Assembly (NCBI RefSeq): GCF_012295575.1 | Contig: NZ_CP051180.1 | Coordinates: 1,922,001 to 1,986,000 of the forward strand | Direction of reading: 5' to 3' | Source: Ferrimonas lipolytica | GTDB taxonomy: Bacteria > Pseudomonadota > Gammaproteobacteria > Enterobacterales > Shewanellaceae | Length of the DNA stretch: 64,000 nt | In this document: piece after piece, positions 1 through 9,891 of the stretch | Layout: each line of letters begins with the position of its first letter | Position numbering within the stretch: position 1 is the stretch's first letter | Position numbers and translations under genes: made by a program | The notes under the pieces: generated by a model | Told to the model about the DNA's origin: nothing | Databases searched by the model: none | What the model saw: the letters and a program-made list of their open reading frames with translations, nothing else

Positions 1-529
1 AGCTCCAACTGACAGACACTGGTTCAGAAACCAAGTAACCATCACTCATCAACTGCTGGTAGTTGCTGAGGGCTGCCGGCCAATGTTCTTCGCCAATCAA
101 AGGGCGGATCGAGTCCATCTTCAACAACTGCTTTATCGAGCTGAGCTGAAATAGATCGACGTATGCTTGGTTAGCAAACAGTGGTTTGAAGTTATCATGA
201 ACCAAAATAGGGCGAGGATTTTCTAGCAACAGTTGGCCGAAGTTTGGCTCTAACGCTGGTCGTAATTGAGTCAGCCAACTTTGATGTTGCTCAAGCCATT
301 TCGATTCCACCATCCACGGCAAACCTTGGTCACTAACAAACAGTTGATTACTAACGTCAGAGACCGTCCGAAGTTTCGATTTCACCTGTGGATCAGACAG
401 AAAAGACCTACCCGACTCATTACAAGCAAACACCTCGCCATCAAGATGAACGATGGCTGCATCGGTTAAATAATTAAGCCAGTGAAATTCTGTAGCTACG
501 GGCTGTGCCGTTAGCGGAGTTATCGACAT
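1..529 (-). CDS. PAS-domain protein, N-terminal part (runs off window)
   Basis: An open frame starts with ATG at 529 (MSITPLTAQP) and runs without a stop through position 1, so about 176 N-terminal residues are visible and the C-terminal part is missing. Around residues 108-125 there is a PAS-like segment (ILVHDNFKPLFANQAYVDLF), the usual pattern of a sensory PAS fold. No signal peptide or membrane segment is visible. The output domain (histidine kinase, GGDEF/EAL or LuxR-type) lies outside the window, so the function cannot be stated. It is probably a cytoplasmic sensor or regulator. It is separated from der by the repeat at 635-916. Confidence 0.6.
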   Translation of the reverse strand, partial: MSITPLTAQPVATEFHWLNYLTDAAIVHLDGEVFACNESGRSFLSDPQVKSKLRTVSDVSNQLFVSDQGLPWMVESKWLEQHQSWLTQLRPALEPNFGQLLLENPRPILVHDNFKPLFANQAYVDLFQLSSIKQLLKMDSIRPLIGEEHWPAALSNYQQLMSDGYLVSEPVSVSWS

Positions 530-634
530 TGATTAGGGGGCTCTTAAAGATTCTGATCTGGAGTCTATCTTTGCAAGATTTACAATTTGTTATCAACCGT
601 CACAGCCAAATTAACTATCTCGATGCAAAAAAAC

Positions 635-916
635 GGCTGAGTAACGACTAAGTGCTGTTCTTCCCAATGTTGTTAAAGTACCGGCAAGATGAGTGTTAAT
701 ACAAGGGTAAAGCACTACCGCCGTTGATCTCCTGCCGCACTGGAGCAGTTCAGCGAAGTGTTTGGGACTGCGACCTAATGCAAGGGGGGGCAAAGGGGCG
801 AAGCTCCCCCCTAATGCATACAAGAATGTGCCGCCGCGACATAGTCTCTTAAAAACACCGAAATCGGTGAAGCCGAAGGCTTAAGATAAACTTCAACAGC
901 TAACGACGACACAGCC
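635..916 (-). repeat. MITE-like repeat, copy A (near der terminator)
   Basis: This non-coding element of about 282 bp is shared with 12547-12839, 20540-20831 and 27112-27398. In this copy the reverse complement starts GGCTGTGTCG at 916, and the other end (GGCTGAGT at 635) has one change from the consensus GGCTGTGT. The left flank is C-A7-C (626-634); a matching C-A8-C tract lies in the der terminator at 945-954, about 30 bp beyond the right end. This could be a target duplication with extra bases. The internal hairpin of the family (GAAGCCGAAGGCTT) is present at about 869-882. The 70-codon frame inside it is probably not a gene. Confidence 0.8.
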
Positions 917-945
917 CCAAAATAAGCTGTGACTTTGAAGTCGCC

Positions 946-976
946 AAAAAAAACGGCCTCTAAAAGAGGCCGTTTT
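946..976 (-). terminator. Intrinsic terminator of der
   Basis: A hairpin with 11-bp arms, AAAACGGCCTC (950-960) and GAGGCCGTTTT (966-976), is followed on the minus strand by a run of T (A tract 946-953 on the plus strand). It lies 13 bp past the der stop and ends the rlmN-to-der block. Confidence 0.85.
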
Positions 977-988
977 CTGTTGCAGCAG

Positions 989-2503
989 TTAGGCGCCGCG
1001 CTTCTTGATGTGATTCAACACCTGCCGGCGTTTACGCTGCTCAGCGGCGTTCATCTTAACGCGCTTACCCTCAAACGGGTTACTGCCTTCGGAGAAGACG
1101 ATACGGATTGGTGTCCCCATAACCTCCAACGAACGACGGAAGTAATTCATCAGGTAGCGTTTGTAGGAATCAGGAAGATCTTTAACCTGGTTTCCGTGCA
1201 CGATGATCCGCGGCGGATTGTAACCACCGGCGTGAGCGTACTTCAATTTAACACGACGACCGCGCACCATTGGTGGCTGGTGATCATCCTGCGCCATCTG
1301 CATGATACGCGTTAGCATCGCAGTCGAGGTTCGTTTGGTTGCACTGTCGTACGCTTCTTGAACCGATTCGAACAGATGTCCTACACCAGTACCATGCAAG
1401 GCAGAGATAAAGTGCAAACGAGCGAAATCTACAAAGCCCAAACGGCGATCCAGTTCGTTCTTAATCTGATCTTTATAGTCGGTAGTCAGGCCGTCCCACT
1501 TATTGACAGCAAGCACAACGGCACGGCCAGCATTGAGCGCAAAGCCGAGCAGCGACAGATCTTGATCTGCAATACCGGTGCGGGCATCAACAACCAGCAA
1601 TACTACGTTTGCATCTTCAACCGCTTGCAGTGTTTTAATAACCGAAAACTTCTCGACCGCTTCATGCATGTTTTTACGACGACGCACCCCAGCGGTATCG
1701 ATCAAGACGTATTCACGGCCGTCACGTTCCATCGGAATGTAGATAGAGTCACGAGTAGTGCCAGGCATGTCGTAGACCACCACTCGATCTTCACCGAGAA
1801 TACGGTTAGTTAGGGTCGACTTACCAACGTTTGGCTTGCCAATAATAGCCAACTTAATCGGTTGGTTACGCAGACGCTCTGATTCCTCAGCCGCAGTCTC
1901 TGCGCTCATGTTAGCCGCTTCCTCTTTAGCCAACTGCTCCGCTTCCAACGCCGCCCAATAGGCGTCATTTTCACTTAGCTCTTCTTCTGGCTCTTGCCCA
2001 GCTTCAAACTCTTCAGCGAAAGGAGCCAAAGCGAAATTAATTAGGCTGGCGACACCACGGTTCTGTGCCGCAGCGATTTGGTGAATGTCACCATGCCCTA
2101 AGGCATAAAACTCACCCACGGCCGCATCAGCATCGATACCGTCGGTTTTGTTGGCTACCAACAAGGTGGTTTTTTGGCGAGTACGCAAGTGCTTGGCAAT
2201 ACCTTCATCGGCGGCCGTTAAGCCGGCACGAGCATCAACCAAGAACAACACTACATCGGCCTCTTCAATGGCAAGCAGTGACTGCTCGGCCATTTTGGTC
2301 TCAATGCCCTCTTCAGTGCCATCGATACCACCGGTATCAACCACAATAAAGTCATGGCCGGCCAATTTGGCTTGGCCATATTTGCGATCTCGGGTTAGGC
2401 CTGGAAAGTCAGCCACCAAGGCGTCGCGTGTACCGGTCAGGCGGTTAAATAGCGTCGACTTACCAACATTGGGGCGTCCGACAAGGGCTACCACTGGGAT
2501 CAT
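989..2503 (-). CDS. der: Ribosome-associated GTPase Der (EngA)
   Basis: Der is an essential GTPase with two tandem G domains, needed for 50S ribosomal subunit maturation. Two P-loops are visible: GRPNVGKST at residues 9-17 and GKPNVGKST at 222-230. The first domain also has DTGG (56-59) and NKTD (118-121). An acidic linker lies at about 165-212, and a KH-like basic C-terminus is present. At 504 residues it is slightly longer than the E. coli protein (490), mostly in the linker. It is the last gene of the rlmN-pilW-rodZ-ispG-hisS-yfgM-bamB-der block. A hairpin between bamB and der suggests that part of the transcription stops before it. Confidence 0.97.
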   Translation of the reverse strand: MIPVVALVGRPNVGKSTLFNRLTGTRDALVADFPGLTRDRKYGQAKLAGHDFIVVDTGGIDGTEEGIETKMAEQSLLAIEEADVVLFLVDARAGLTAADEGIAKHLRTRQKTTLLVANKTDGIDADAAVGEFYALGHGDIHQIAAAQNRGVASLINFALAPFAEEFEAGQEPEEELSENDAYWAALEAEQLAKEEAANMSAETAAEESERLRNQPIKLAIIGKPNVGKSTLTNRILGEDRVVVYDMPGTTRDSIYIPMERDGREYVLIDTAGVRRRKNMHEAVEKFSVIKTLQAVEDANVVLLVVDARTGIADQDLSLLGFALNAGRAVVLAVNKWDGLTTDYKDQIKNELDRRLGFVDFARLHFISALHGTGVGHLFESVQEAYDSATKRTSTAMLTRIMQMAQDDHQPPMVRGRRVKLKYAHAGGYNPPRIIVHGNQVKDLPDSYKRYLMNYFRRSLEVMGTPIRIVFSEGSNPFEGKRVKMNAAEQRKRRQVLNHIKKRGA

Positions 2504-2530
2504 CTATTGAAACCTCATTAAAAACAAACA

Positions 2531-2556
2531 AAAACGCCCCCGAACTTTCGAGGGCG
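2531..2556 (-). terminator. Hairpin terminator between bamB and der
   Basis: Arms CGCCCCCGAA (2535-2544) and TTCGAGGGCG (2547-2556) pair with one mismatch. On the minus strand they are followed by a short T run (A tract 2531-2534, then CAAACAAAA). It sits after bamB and before the der start, so it may reduce readthrough into der. Confidence 0.65.
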
Positions 2557-2574
2557 CCATAGTTTACAGGGTGT

Positions 2575-3759
2575 TTAAGGAATTGTCACCGCAGCAACGC
2601 GCCCATCTCGGGTTTGTACGTATATTGTACCGTCATCTACCGCAGGTTGGGTGTATAAACCGCTGCTGTCGATCTGCTCGCGGCCCAACAAGGTACCGTC
2701 GGCACGATTAAAGATGTGTAAGTAACCTTCAAAGTCACCAGCAACAACATAATCTCCAACTACTTGCGGACCAGTTAGCATACGGCCAGTCAGCTCACTA
2801 TTAACCCACTTTTCCAACCCATTGCGGCGGTCAATCGCGTAGATCGAGCCATCTGAGTCGGTCATGTAAATATTGTAGCCCTGCACCACCATCGGTAGGT
2901 AACTCGAATACTTACGGTTCCATGATACGGTACCGGTTTGCATCTCAATGGCGGATAAACTGCCATTAAATGCTACGGCGTACATGTTGCTGCCGACGAT
3001 GATTGGCTTAGCGTCAACATCGACTACGCGATCAAGTTCGTTGGAACCCGATGCTTCAGCAATGCGAGCCTCCCAAATCGGCGCACCGGTTTCACCAAAG
3101 AACGCCGAAACCTTACCGTCAGGTGTACCAACAAAGGCTGCACCTTGTGAGCTAGCAATGCCCGACGTACCACGTAGAACCAGTGACGGCATGGTCATGT
3201 CCATCTGCCACTTGAACTCACCAGATTGAACATCAAATGCTTGCACCTTTCCGGAGCCCGTATTAACCACAACCATAGAGCCTACAACGGCAGGATCAGA
3301 CAGCACTTCGCCAGCGGTAGTGGCTTGCCACTCAACCTCACCGGTTTCCGCTGATAAAGCGAACAGAACCCCGTTCTCGGAACCGACAAAAACTTTGTTA
3401 AAGCCAGATGCTACGCCACCAGAAAGACGGGCACCGTGATTCTTTTGCAGTGCACCTTCGGCGAACACGCGACGCAGGTTACTGCTCCAAACTTCTTTGC
3501 CATCAGCCTGATTAAATGCCTTAACCATACCAAAGCGCTCAGCAACAAATACCTTATCGTACTTCAGCGCTGGAGAGAGTGAAGACCAATACTCACCTAT
3601 GCCATCACCGACGGCGCTTTTCCAAACAACGTCGGCACTGAGTGGATTATCCAGCTCAGGCAGTTCCTTAATTACTTCTTCACTATCGCTGGAGGCACAA
3701 CCAGTTAATACAGCGGTGCACAGCAGCCCAGCGAGCCATCCTTTTCTTGCCAGCAACAT
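2575..3759 (-). CDS. bamB: Outer membrane assembly lipoprotein BamB
   Basis: BamB is the beta-propeller lipoprotein of the BAM complex, which inserts outer-membrane beta-barrel proteins. The N-terminus is a lipoprotein signal with lipobox LTGC at residues 18-21. The rest shows repeated PQQ/WD-like blades (for example GKVQAFDVQSGEFKW and GSLSAIEMQTGTVSW). Its 394 residues match the family length (392 in E. coli). It lies between yfgM and der, the standard order in gammaproteobacteria. The ATG at 3759 places the signal peptide correctly. Confidence 0.97.
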   Translation of the reverse strand: MLLARKGWLAGLLCTAVLTGCASSDSEEVIKELPELDNPLSADVVWKSAVGDGIGEYWSSLSPALKYDKVFVAERFGMVKAFNQADGKEVWSSNLRRVFAEGALQKNHGARLSGGVASGFNKVFVGSENGVLFALSAETGEVEWQATTAGEVLSDPAVVGSMVVVNTGSGKVQAFDVQSGEFKWQMDMTMPSLVLRGTSGIASSQGAAFVGTPDGKVSAFFGETGAPIWEARIAEASGSNELDRVVDVDAKPIIVGSNMYAVAFNGSLSAIEMQTGTVSWNRKYSSYLPMVVQGYNIYMTDSDGSIYAIDRRNGLEKWVNSELTGRMLTGPQVVGDYVVAGDFEGYLHIFNRADGTLLGREQIDSSGLYTQPAVDDGTIYVQTRDGRVAAVTIP

Positions 3760-3768
3760 ACTGACTCC

Positions 3769-4389
3769 TTAACTAGCTTGAGCCAACTCGTCGATTTTCA
3801 TCTGCAATGCAGGATTACTCATGGTACCGCCAGCAGCCAATGCCGCTTGATAAGCGGTACGTGCCGCAGTGATGTCGCCTTTAGCAACCAGCAGATCACC
3901 TTTCAGCTCTTCGCGTTGGGCTTCATAAGCGCTGTTGTTGATAGCTTCAACCGTTGCTAATGCTGCATCCACGTTTTGTAGAGCATGCTGAACACGGGCT
4001 AGACGCATCTGTGCAAGTGGCTTAACGGTATCGTCCAGATCGGCAATTGCTCGCTCTAGCAGCGGCGCCGCTTTATCCAGTTCGCCGGCATCAACTGCGA
4101 CACGAGCTTGCAGCAGATCAGACATAGCGCTGTAACCAGTGCTACCGTGCTCGGCACGGAACGCTTCAACCGCTTGAGTTAGCTCATCGCCATTCTCAGC
4201 CTTAGCTAGCACCTGTTCAAATGCCGATGACGCAACCTCTTGAGCCTGCATCTGATCCTGCTGGTAGTAGTTCCAACCCCATAAACCGCCCAACCCTAAG
4301 ATTGCGCCGCCTACGATCGATTTACCGTATTCATGCCAAAAGCGTTTTAGTGCTTCTACCTGTTGTTCTTCTGTTTCAAAATGTTCCAC
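3769..4389 (-). CDS. yfgM: SecYEG-associated periplasmic protein YfgM (UPF0070)
   Basis: YfgM is an inner-membrane protein with one N-terminal transmembrane helix (about residues 22-42, GKSIVGGAILGLGGLWGWNY) and a periplasmic TPR-like domain. In E. coli it associates with PpiD and SecYEG in the handling of exported proteins. The 206 residues match the family. The start codon is GTG (4389-4387), preceded by a good AGGGGA ribosome-binding site. It lies 10 bp upstream of bamB and just downstream of hisS. Confidence 0.93.
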   Translation of the reverse strand: MEHFETEEQQVEALKRFWHEYGKSIVGGAILGLGGLWGWNYYQQDQMQAQEVASSAFEQVLAKAENGDELTQAVEAFRAEHGSTGYSAMSDLLQARVAVDAGELDKAAPLLERAIADLDDTVKPLAQMRLARVQHALQNVDAALATVEAINNSAYEAQREELKGDLLVAKGDITAARTAYQAALAAGGTMSNPALQMKIDELAQAS

Positions 4390-4399
4390 AAACTTCCCC

Positions 4400-5677
4400 T
4401 TAAATCTGGACCAGAGCGGCTAATTCTTCGATTAGTGCCGCTTTAGAAAGCTGACGTTGTTCGCCACCACGCAGTGGTTTGACGGTGACTAATCCTTGTT
4501 GTAATTCATCGTCGCCCAAGATAAGAGCCCATTCAGCTCCACTCTTGTCAGCGCGTTTCATCTGTTTTTTAAAGTTTCCGCCGCCGCAATGGGTCAACAC
4601 CTTAAGCCCTGCTACCGATTGGCGCAACTCTTGCGCCAGCTGGAGTCCCGCTGCAACCGCAGCGTCGCCCATCGCACACAAATACACGTCAGCTTGCCGT
4701 GGCAAGTTGTCGAACTTACCTAAGGTGTCCAGCAACAGCACCAAACGTTCGATGCCCATAGCAAAACCAACCGCTGGAGTATCTTTACCACCCAGTTGAC
4801 CAACCAAAGAGTCGTAACGACCTCCGGCAAGTACTGTACCCTGAGAGCCTAAGCTGTCAGTAACCCACTCAAAAACGGTGCGATTGTAGTAGTCCAAACC
4901 ACGAACCAAGCGCGGATTGATGGTGTATTCGATGCCCGCAGCGCTCAACAGTTCACATAAGGTTTGAAAATGTTGTTGCGACTCTTCGTTTAGGTAGTCG
5001 GTAAGTACTGGTGCATCGGCCAACAATGCTTGTACGCCTTGGTCCTTTGAATCCAAGACACGCAGCGGGTTGCTGTGCAAACGACGTTGACTATCTTCAT
5101 CTAGCTTGTCGTGGTGCTGCTCTAAGAACGCAACCAGCGCATCACGGTAGGCGGCACGTTCATCCGCATTACCGATGGTGTTGAGCTCAAGCCGAACATG
5201 TTCAGACAGGCCCAGTTGCTGCCACAGTGCAGCAGACATCAACAACACTTCCGCATCAATATCTGGACCGGCCAAACCATACACTTCAACACCGAATTGG
5301 TGGAATTGACGGTAACGGCCTTTTTGCGGGCGCTCGTGACGGAACATCGGGCCCATGTACCACAAGCGCTGCTCTTGGTTATAAAGCAAGCCATGCTGGT
5401 TACCAGCACGCACGGTTGAAGCCGTACCTTCAGGGCGTAAACTCAGATGATCGCCATTACGGTCTTCGAAGGTGTACATCTCTTTTTCGACGATATCGGT
5501 AACTTCGCCGATGCCGCGGGTAAAGAGATTGGTCATCTCTACGATTGGAGTACGGATCTCTTGGTAGCCATAACCGGCAACCAATTGACGTAAGGTAGAC
5601 TCAACTTGCTGCCATTTGGCGGTGTCCGCCGGCAAGCAATCGTTCATACCGCGAATAGCTTGGATCTGTTTTGCCAC
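4400..5677 (-). CDS. hisS: Histidine--tRNA ligase
   Basis: This class II aminoacyl-tRNA synthetase charges tRNA-His. Class II motifs are visible: motif 2 ([15 protein letters not shown]), the histidine-binding segments [15 protein letters not shown] and GGRYD, and motif 3 ([15 protein letters not shown]). A C-terminal anticodon-binding domain follows. The frame is open to 5737, but the family begins at the residues [16 protein letters not shown] therefore place the start at GTG 5677 (425 residues, as in E. coli), and the upstream 20 codons are probably untranslated. It lies between ispG and yfgM. Confidence 0.95.
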   Translation of the reverse strand: MAKQIQAIRGMNDCLPADTAKWQQVESTLRQLVAGYGYQEIRTPIVEMTNLFTRGIGEVTDIVEKEMYTFEDRNGDHLSLRPEGTASTVRAGNQHGLLYNQEQRLWYMGPMFRHERPQKGRYRQFHQFGVEVYGLAGPDIDAEVLLMSAALWQQLGLSEHVRLELNTIGNADERAAYRDALVAFLEQHHDKLDEDSQRRLHSNPLRVLDSKDQGVQALLADAPVLTDYLNEESQQHFQTLCELLSAAGIEYTINPRLVRGLDYYNRTVFEWVTDSLGSQGTVLAGGRYDSLVGQLGGKDTPAVGFAMGIERLVLLLDTLGKFDNLPRQADVYLCAMGDAAVAAGLQLAQELRQSVAGLKVLTHCGGGNFKKQMKRADKSGAEWALILGDDELQQGLVTVKPLRGGEQRQLSKAALIEELAALVQI

Positions 5678-5762
5678 AATAAACTCGTTAGTTACTTTCT
5701 GAGAATTTGAATGATATACCCAGTTGGGTTGCCCCACCGCAAGGGTGGAGCATACAACAGCA

Positions 5763-6875
5763 TTAGTCTTGCTGTTGTACGTCGATTTGCTGTTGTTTTA
5801 AGGCCACTTGGGCGCGGATCTTACTCTCAAGGGTATCAACCAAATCGTTGTTATCTAAACGCTCTTTTTGACGTTCACCGTTGAGGTAGAAGCCGCTTTT
5901 GCGGTTACTGCCAGCCAATCCTAAATCGGATACTAGCGCTTCACCGGGGCCGTTAACCACACAACCAATGATAGAAACATCCATCGGAGTGATGATGTCT
6001 TCAAGTCGCTGCTCAAGCGCATTAACGGTACCAATGACGTCAAACTCCTGACGGGAGCATGATGGACAGGCGATAAAGTTAATACCGCGGGAGCGGATCC
6101 GTAGGCTCTTTAGGATATCAAACGCAACCTTCACCTCTTCCACTGGATCTGCCGCTAGCGAAATCCGCATCGTATCGCCAATACCTTCTGCTAACAGCAT
6201 ACCAAGGCCAACCGAGGACTTAACTGCGCCAGCGCGCGCGCCGCCAGCTTCGGTAATGCCAAGGTGCAGTGGTTGCACAATTTGCTGCGCTAACTGACGG
6301 TAAGACTCAACCGCAAGAAAAACATCAGAGGCTTTTACGCTGACCTTGAACTGGTCAAAATTAAGACGATCGAGAATATCCACATGACGCATGGCCGATT
6401 CAACCAAAGCTTCTGGGGTTGGCTCGCCATACTTTTCTTGGATTTCGCGCTCTAACGAACCGGCGTTAATGCCAATACGAATGGGAATATTTTTATCACG
6501 GGCACAATCAACCACCGCGCGGATACGGCTTTCGTTACCGATGTTACCTGGGTTAATGCGTAAGCAATCCACGCCGTATTCTGCCACTTTAAGGGCGATA
6601 CGATAATCAAAGTGAATATCCGCAATTAACGGGATATTCGCTTGTTGCTTAATGAGCTTGAAGGCTTCAGCGGCTTCCATTGTTGGTACTGACACCCGCA
6701 CCAGATCGGCACCGGCGCGCTCAATGGCAGCAATCTGAGCCACGGTCGCGTCAACATCGGTTGTCAGCGTATTAGTCATGGACTGTACCGAAATAGGTGC
6801 ATCGCCACCTACCGGTACATTGCCCACCATGATTTGGGTCGACTTACGTCGTTTGATTGGAGTTGGTTGATGCAT
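5763..6875 (-). CDS. ispG: 4-hydroxy-3-methylbut-2-en-1-yl diphosphate synthase IspG
   Basis: IspG (GcpE) is the [4Fe-4S] enzyme of the MEP isoprenoid pathway that converts MEcPP to HMBPP. The cluster ligands are seen in the C-terminal part as [10 protein letters not shown] and [10 protein letters not shown]. The TIM-barrel N-terminus has QSMTNT and the segment RINPGNIG. The 370 residues match E. coli (372). It starts seven bases after the rodZ stop, as in most gammaproteobacteria, so the two are probably co-transcribed. Its cluster would be supplied by the isc machinery also found in this window. Confidence 0.97.
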   Translation of the reverse strand: MHQPTPIKRRKSTQIMVGNVPVGGDAPISVQSMTNTLTTDVDATVAQIAAIERAGADLVRVSVPTMEAAEAFKLIKQQANIPLIADIHFDYRIALKVAEYGVDCLRINPGNIGNESRIRAVVDCARDKNIPIRIGINAGSLEREIQEKYGEPTPEALVESAMRHVDILDRLNFDQFKVSVKASDVFLAVESYRQLAQQIVQPLHLGITEAGGARAGAVKSSVGLGMLLAEGIGDTMRISLAADPVEEVKVAFDILKSLRIRSRGINFIACPSCSRQEFDVIGTVNALEQRLEDIITPMDVSIIGCVVNGPGEALVSDLGLAGSNRKSGFYLNGERQKERLDNNDLVDTLESKIRAQVALKQQQIDVQQQD

Positions 6876-6881
6876 GATTTT

Positions 6882-7775
6882 TTATCGCGGTACTGTCAGA
6901 CGCGCCACTTTACCGGCGCTAAATGAGGAAAGATCAACAGCTGTGCCGTTGTAGCTTAGTGTCACCGCTTCTGGTGCACCTAAACGCAGTTTGTACGGCG
7001 CACTGCCGCCTAGCGAGGTTGTAAAACCTTGCGGCTTCAACCCTTCAACTAATTTTTCGCCGTTAGCGTCTTGAATCAACATCCAGCAATCGGCACTCAA
7101 ACTGACTGTTAAGGTTTCAGCAACGGCTTGGGCCTCAACAGCAACCGCTTGTTCGACTGGCTGTTCAGTGGCAGCAACCAACTCGACTTCGGTTTCCGGA
7201 GCATCAACTACAGCAACGGCTGGCTCAGTGGTTGAGTTGATTGATACTGATTGCTCAATCGGCGTGGGCGCAACAACTGCTACAGCAGGTGGCGTCGTAA
7301 CTACCGGATTAGACTGACGTTCAAGCTCGGCTAAGTTAGTTGGCTCAGGTAGGTTAAGGCTTTGCTGATCGCCACTTTGCAGTGACATCACCCACCAACC
7401 AAGTGCCGCCACTAAAGACAGTCCAATCCCCCACGTCAACAAGCGCCAGCGGCTGTCGCTGCGGTCGCGCTTAGTTTTGTCGGAGAAGCTGTGCATCTCG
7501 GGCTCGGGCTCAGGCAGTGAGATACTGTCGAGGGCGCTGTTCAGCTCTTTTTCATTAAGGCCAACCAGACGAGCATAATTACGAATATAACCACGGATAT
7601 AGGTGATCGACATCCCCGGCTCATAATGGTCTGCTTCAATACCTACGACTACAGAATGACGCAGGTTCAATCGCTGTGCGACTTGCTGGGTTGATAACCC
7701 CATCTGCTCGCGCGCATCGCGCAACAGAGTTCCTGGTCCGGTAAGAGCAGGTTCGTTATTCAATTCTTCTGTCAT
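6882..7775 (-). CDS. rodZ: Cell-shape protein RodZ
   Basis: RodZ is a bitopic membrane protein that links MreB to the elongation machinery. The N-terminus carries a cytoplasmic HTH of Xre type (LLRDAREQMGLSTQQVAQRL, about residues 17-36). A transmembrane helix follows at about 112-130 (LLTWGIGLSLVAALGWWVM). Next is a low-complexity Val/Ala/Pro/Glu-rich periplasmic linker and a C-terminal beta domain (DUF4115) with LSADCWMLIQDANGEKL. The start overlaps the pilW stop by one base (TGATG), suggesting translational coupling. Confidence 0.95.
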   Translation of the reverse strand: MTEELNNEPALTGPGTLLRDAREQMGLSTQQVAQRLNLRHSVVVGIEADHYEPGMSITYIRGYIRNYARLVGLNEKELNSALDSISLPEPEPEMHSFSDKTKRDRSDSRWRLLTWGIGLSLVAALGWWVMSLQSGDQQSLNLPEPTNLAELERQSNPVVTTPPAVAVVAPTPIEQSVSINSTTEPAVAVVDAPETEVELVAATEQPVEQAVAVEAQAVAETLTVSLSADCWMLIQDANGEKLVEGLKPQGFTTSLGGSAPYKLRLGAPEAVTLSYNGTAVDLSSFSAGKVARLTVPR

Positions 7776-8548
7776 CAGTAATACTTCGTTCGATACTCTT
7801 TTGCTTGCGCAGACGTCGGGTACTTAGCTAGCAATAATACCCCATAGCGCCTTGCAGCATCAGTGTTGTTGGCCTCAAATTCCAACTCTGCTCCTAACCA
7901 CAAGCTCGCTGCCGATTCATTACCATTGTTATGATAGCGCTCTAGATAGAAGCGAGCGTCATCCAGTTTTTCTGTTTGGTATTGTAATTCAGCAACTTGA
8001 AGCAAACTTGCAGAGCGACGAGGGTCGTGATTGAGTGCCTTTTGATAATAATCGGCAGCGCGTTCGGTCCAGCCAGCTTTTTGGGCGCATAATCCCAAAT
8101 TTTCGTAGGTCTGACCAAGGCGAATGTAACCATCGCTAGAAACCGCACGGTTAAGCCACTTATCGGCCTCTTCGTACTGCTCCTGCTTACATAAAAACAC
8201 ACCGAGATTGTTCGCGGCGTCAGCGTTGAACGGAGAGGTGTTTACCGCTCGACGATAATAGCCCTCAGCACGTTCTACGTCCTTAACGGCGTCAAAGTAA
8301 TACCCCATCGCCAGCAACGCTTCGGAATCGTTCGGAGTATGCTTCAGCGCCCTTTCAAAGTTATATTTGGCTTGTTCACTGTCGCCTCGACGCAAGTATG
8401 CCAATCCCAGTGACAACCGCTCGCGAGCGGCCGCGACATGATCGACATCTTGCGCTACCACAGTCTGATCGGAACCTCTATAGGTTGTCTTTTGAACACA
8501 ACCGACCAAGCCCAATAGACCAATAACCACTAAACACTTTGAATTCAT
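7775..8548 (-). CDS. pilW: Type IV pilus biogenesis lipoprotein PilW/PilF
   Basis: This outer-membrane lipoprotein made of TPR repeats promotes multimerisation of the PilQ secretin in type IV pilus assembly. The signal peptide has lipobox LVGC at residues 14-17. About six TPR units follow (for example GLAYLRRGDSEQAKYNFERA and LNHDPRRSASLLQVAEL). The position between rlmN and rodZ is the usual one for this gene. The family is called both PilW and PilF. Confidence 0.93.
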   Translation of the reverse strand: MNSKCLVVIGLLGLVGCVQKTTYRGSDQTVVAQDVDHVAAARERLSLGLAYLRRGDSEQAKYNFERALKHTPNDSEALLAMGYYFDAVKDVERAEGYYRRAVNTSPFNADAANNLGVFLCKQEQYEEADKWLNRAVSSDGYIRLGQTYENLGLCAQKAGWTERAADYYQKALNHDPRRSASLLQVAELQYQTEKLDDARFYLERYHNNGNESAASLWLGAELEFEANNTDAARRYGVLLLAKYPTSAQAKEYRTKYY

Positions 8549-8578
8549 CTTGTCCTTGATGAGCAGACAGCTAATTTC

Positions 8579-9697
8579 TTAACTCATTGTTACCGAAATA
8601 GACTGTTCTTGCATGCGTTTTTTGACTAAACGCTTGGTGCGGTCGCGAACATCGCCAACTAACTGACCACAGGCGGCATCAATGTCGTCACCACGGGTTT
8701 TACGAACAATAACGGTTAGACCGTAATCCATAAGAACCTTAGAGAAACGGTCAATGCGCGAGTTCGAGCTTTTACCGTATGGGCTACCCGGGTATGGGTT
8801 AAACGGAATCAAGTTGATCTTACACGGTGTATCTTTCATTACCTTAGCCAACTCATGGGCCTGATCGGTGCTGTCATTGATATGATCGAGCATCACATAC
8901 TCAACGGTCACACGGCCTTTGTTAGCATATGACTTAGACAGGTAGCCACGTACCGATTCCAAGAACATCTCGATGTTGTACTTCTTGTTAACAGGCACCA
9001 GTTCGTCACGCAACTTATCGTTCGAGGCGTGCAGACTGATTGCCAAGGCAACGTCAATAACATCACCAAGCTTATCAAGGGCAGGTACGACACCAGAGGT
9101 CGACAAGGTTACTCGGCGCTTGGATAAACCAAAGCCGAAGTCGTCTAACATGATATTCATCGCTGGAATAACGTTATTGAAGTTCAATAGCGGCTCCCCC
9201 ATGCCCATCAATACCACGTTCGAGATAGGACGTTCGCGGGTATCACCATTTAAACCAAGGTATACCGCCACCCGCCAAACCTGGCCAATAATTTCAGCTA
9301 CGTTAAGGTTACGGTTAAAGCCCTGCTGTGCAGTGGAGCAGAAGGTACACTCCAGTGCACAGCCAACCTGCGATGAGATACACAGGGTGGCACGATCACC
9401 TTCTGGAATGTATACGGTTTCAACCTGCTGGCCATTACCAACATCCATCGCAAACTTAATGGTGCCATCAGCAGAGTGTTGTGACTCAGCGATCTCAGGA
9501 GCAACAATTTCAGTGCGTGCCTTTAGCTTCTCGCGCAACTTTTTATTGATGTTGGTCATCTGATCAAAATCACTGATGCCAAAATGGTAGATCCAACGAA
9601 ATACCTGATCAGCACGGAACGGTTTTTCTCCTATTTCGCTAAAAAATGCTCGCAAGCCGTCGCGATCAAGATTGAGCAAATTGGTTTTGTCTGTCAT
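8579..9697 (-). CDS. rlmN: Dual-specificity rRNA/tRNA adenine-C2 methyltransferase RlmN
   Basis: This radical-SAM enzyme methylates A2503 of 23S rRNA and A37 of certain tRNAs. The radical-SAM cysteines are C113, C117 and C120 (CALECTFC). The second methyl-carrying cysteine expected near the C-terminus is C343 in DAACGQL. The GEPLLNF motif is also present. Length 372 is close to E. coli (384). It is the first gene of the block that runs down to der. Confidence 0.97.
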   Translation of the reverse strand: MTDKTNLLNLDRDGLRAFFSEIGEKPFRADQVFRWIYHFGISDFDQMTNINKKLREKLKARTEIVAPEIAESQHSADGTIKFAMDVGNGQQVETVYIPEGDRATLCISSQVGCALECTFCSTAQQGFNRNLNVAEIIGQVWRVAVYLGLNGDTRERPISNVVLMGMGEPLLNFNNVIPAMNIMLDDFGFGLSKRRVTLSTSGVVPALDKLGDVIDVALAISLHASNDKLRDELVPVNKKYNIEMFLESVRGYLSKSYANKGRVTVEYVMLDHINDSTDQAHELAKVMKDTPCKINLIPFNPYPGSPYGKSSNSRIDRFSKVLMDYGLTVIVRKTRGDDIDAACGQLVGDVRDRTKRLVKKRMQEQSISVTMS

Positions 9698-9891
9698 AGG
9701 ATGCCTCGTTTACCGGCCGAAAATGGCGCGCAATTGTACTCGCTAGAGGCTATGAACGTAAAGCCCAGCCATAAGATTGTGCGTGATAACAACTACGATT
9801 ACCTTATATCGATAATCACTGTAATTTTGAGGTACTGTTACCTAGTGCTTCGACCAAGATGATTAACAACAATAAAAACAAGGGGTAGGCT

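Noticed and set aside
929-1315. Plus-strand frame inside der, like 1358-1813 and 2065-2510
   Set aside because: They lie antisense to a confidently assigned gene, have biased composition typical of shadow frames, and have no ribosome-binding site.
5678-5737. 20-codon N-terminal extension of hisS
   Set aside because: The residues do not match the family, which begins at AKQIQAIRG; the GTG at 5677 gives the correct length.
8973-9563. 196-codon plus-strand frame antisense to rlmN
   Set aside because: rlmN carries all its catalytic residues on the minus strand; the antisense frame shows no domain and reflects codon bias.
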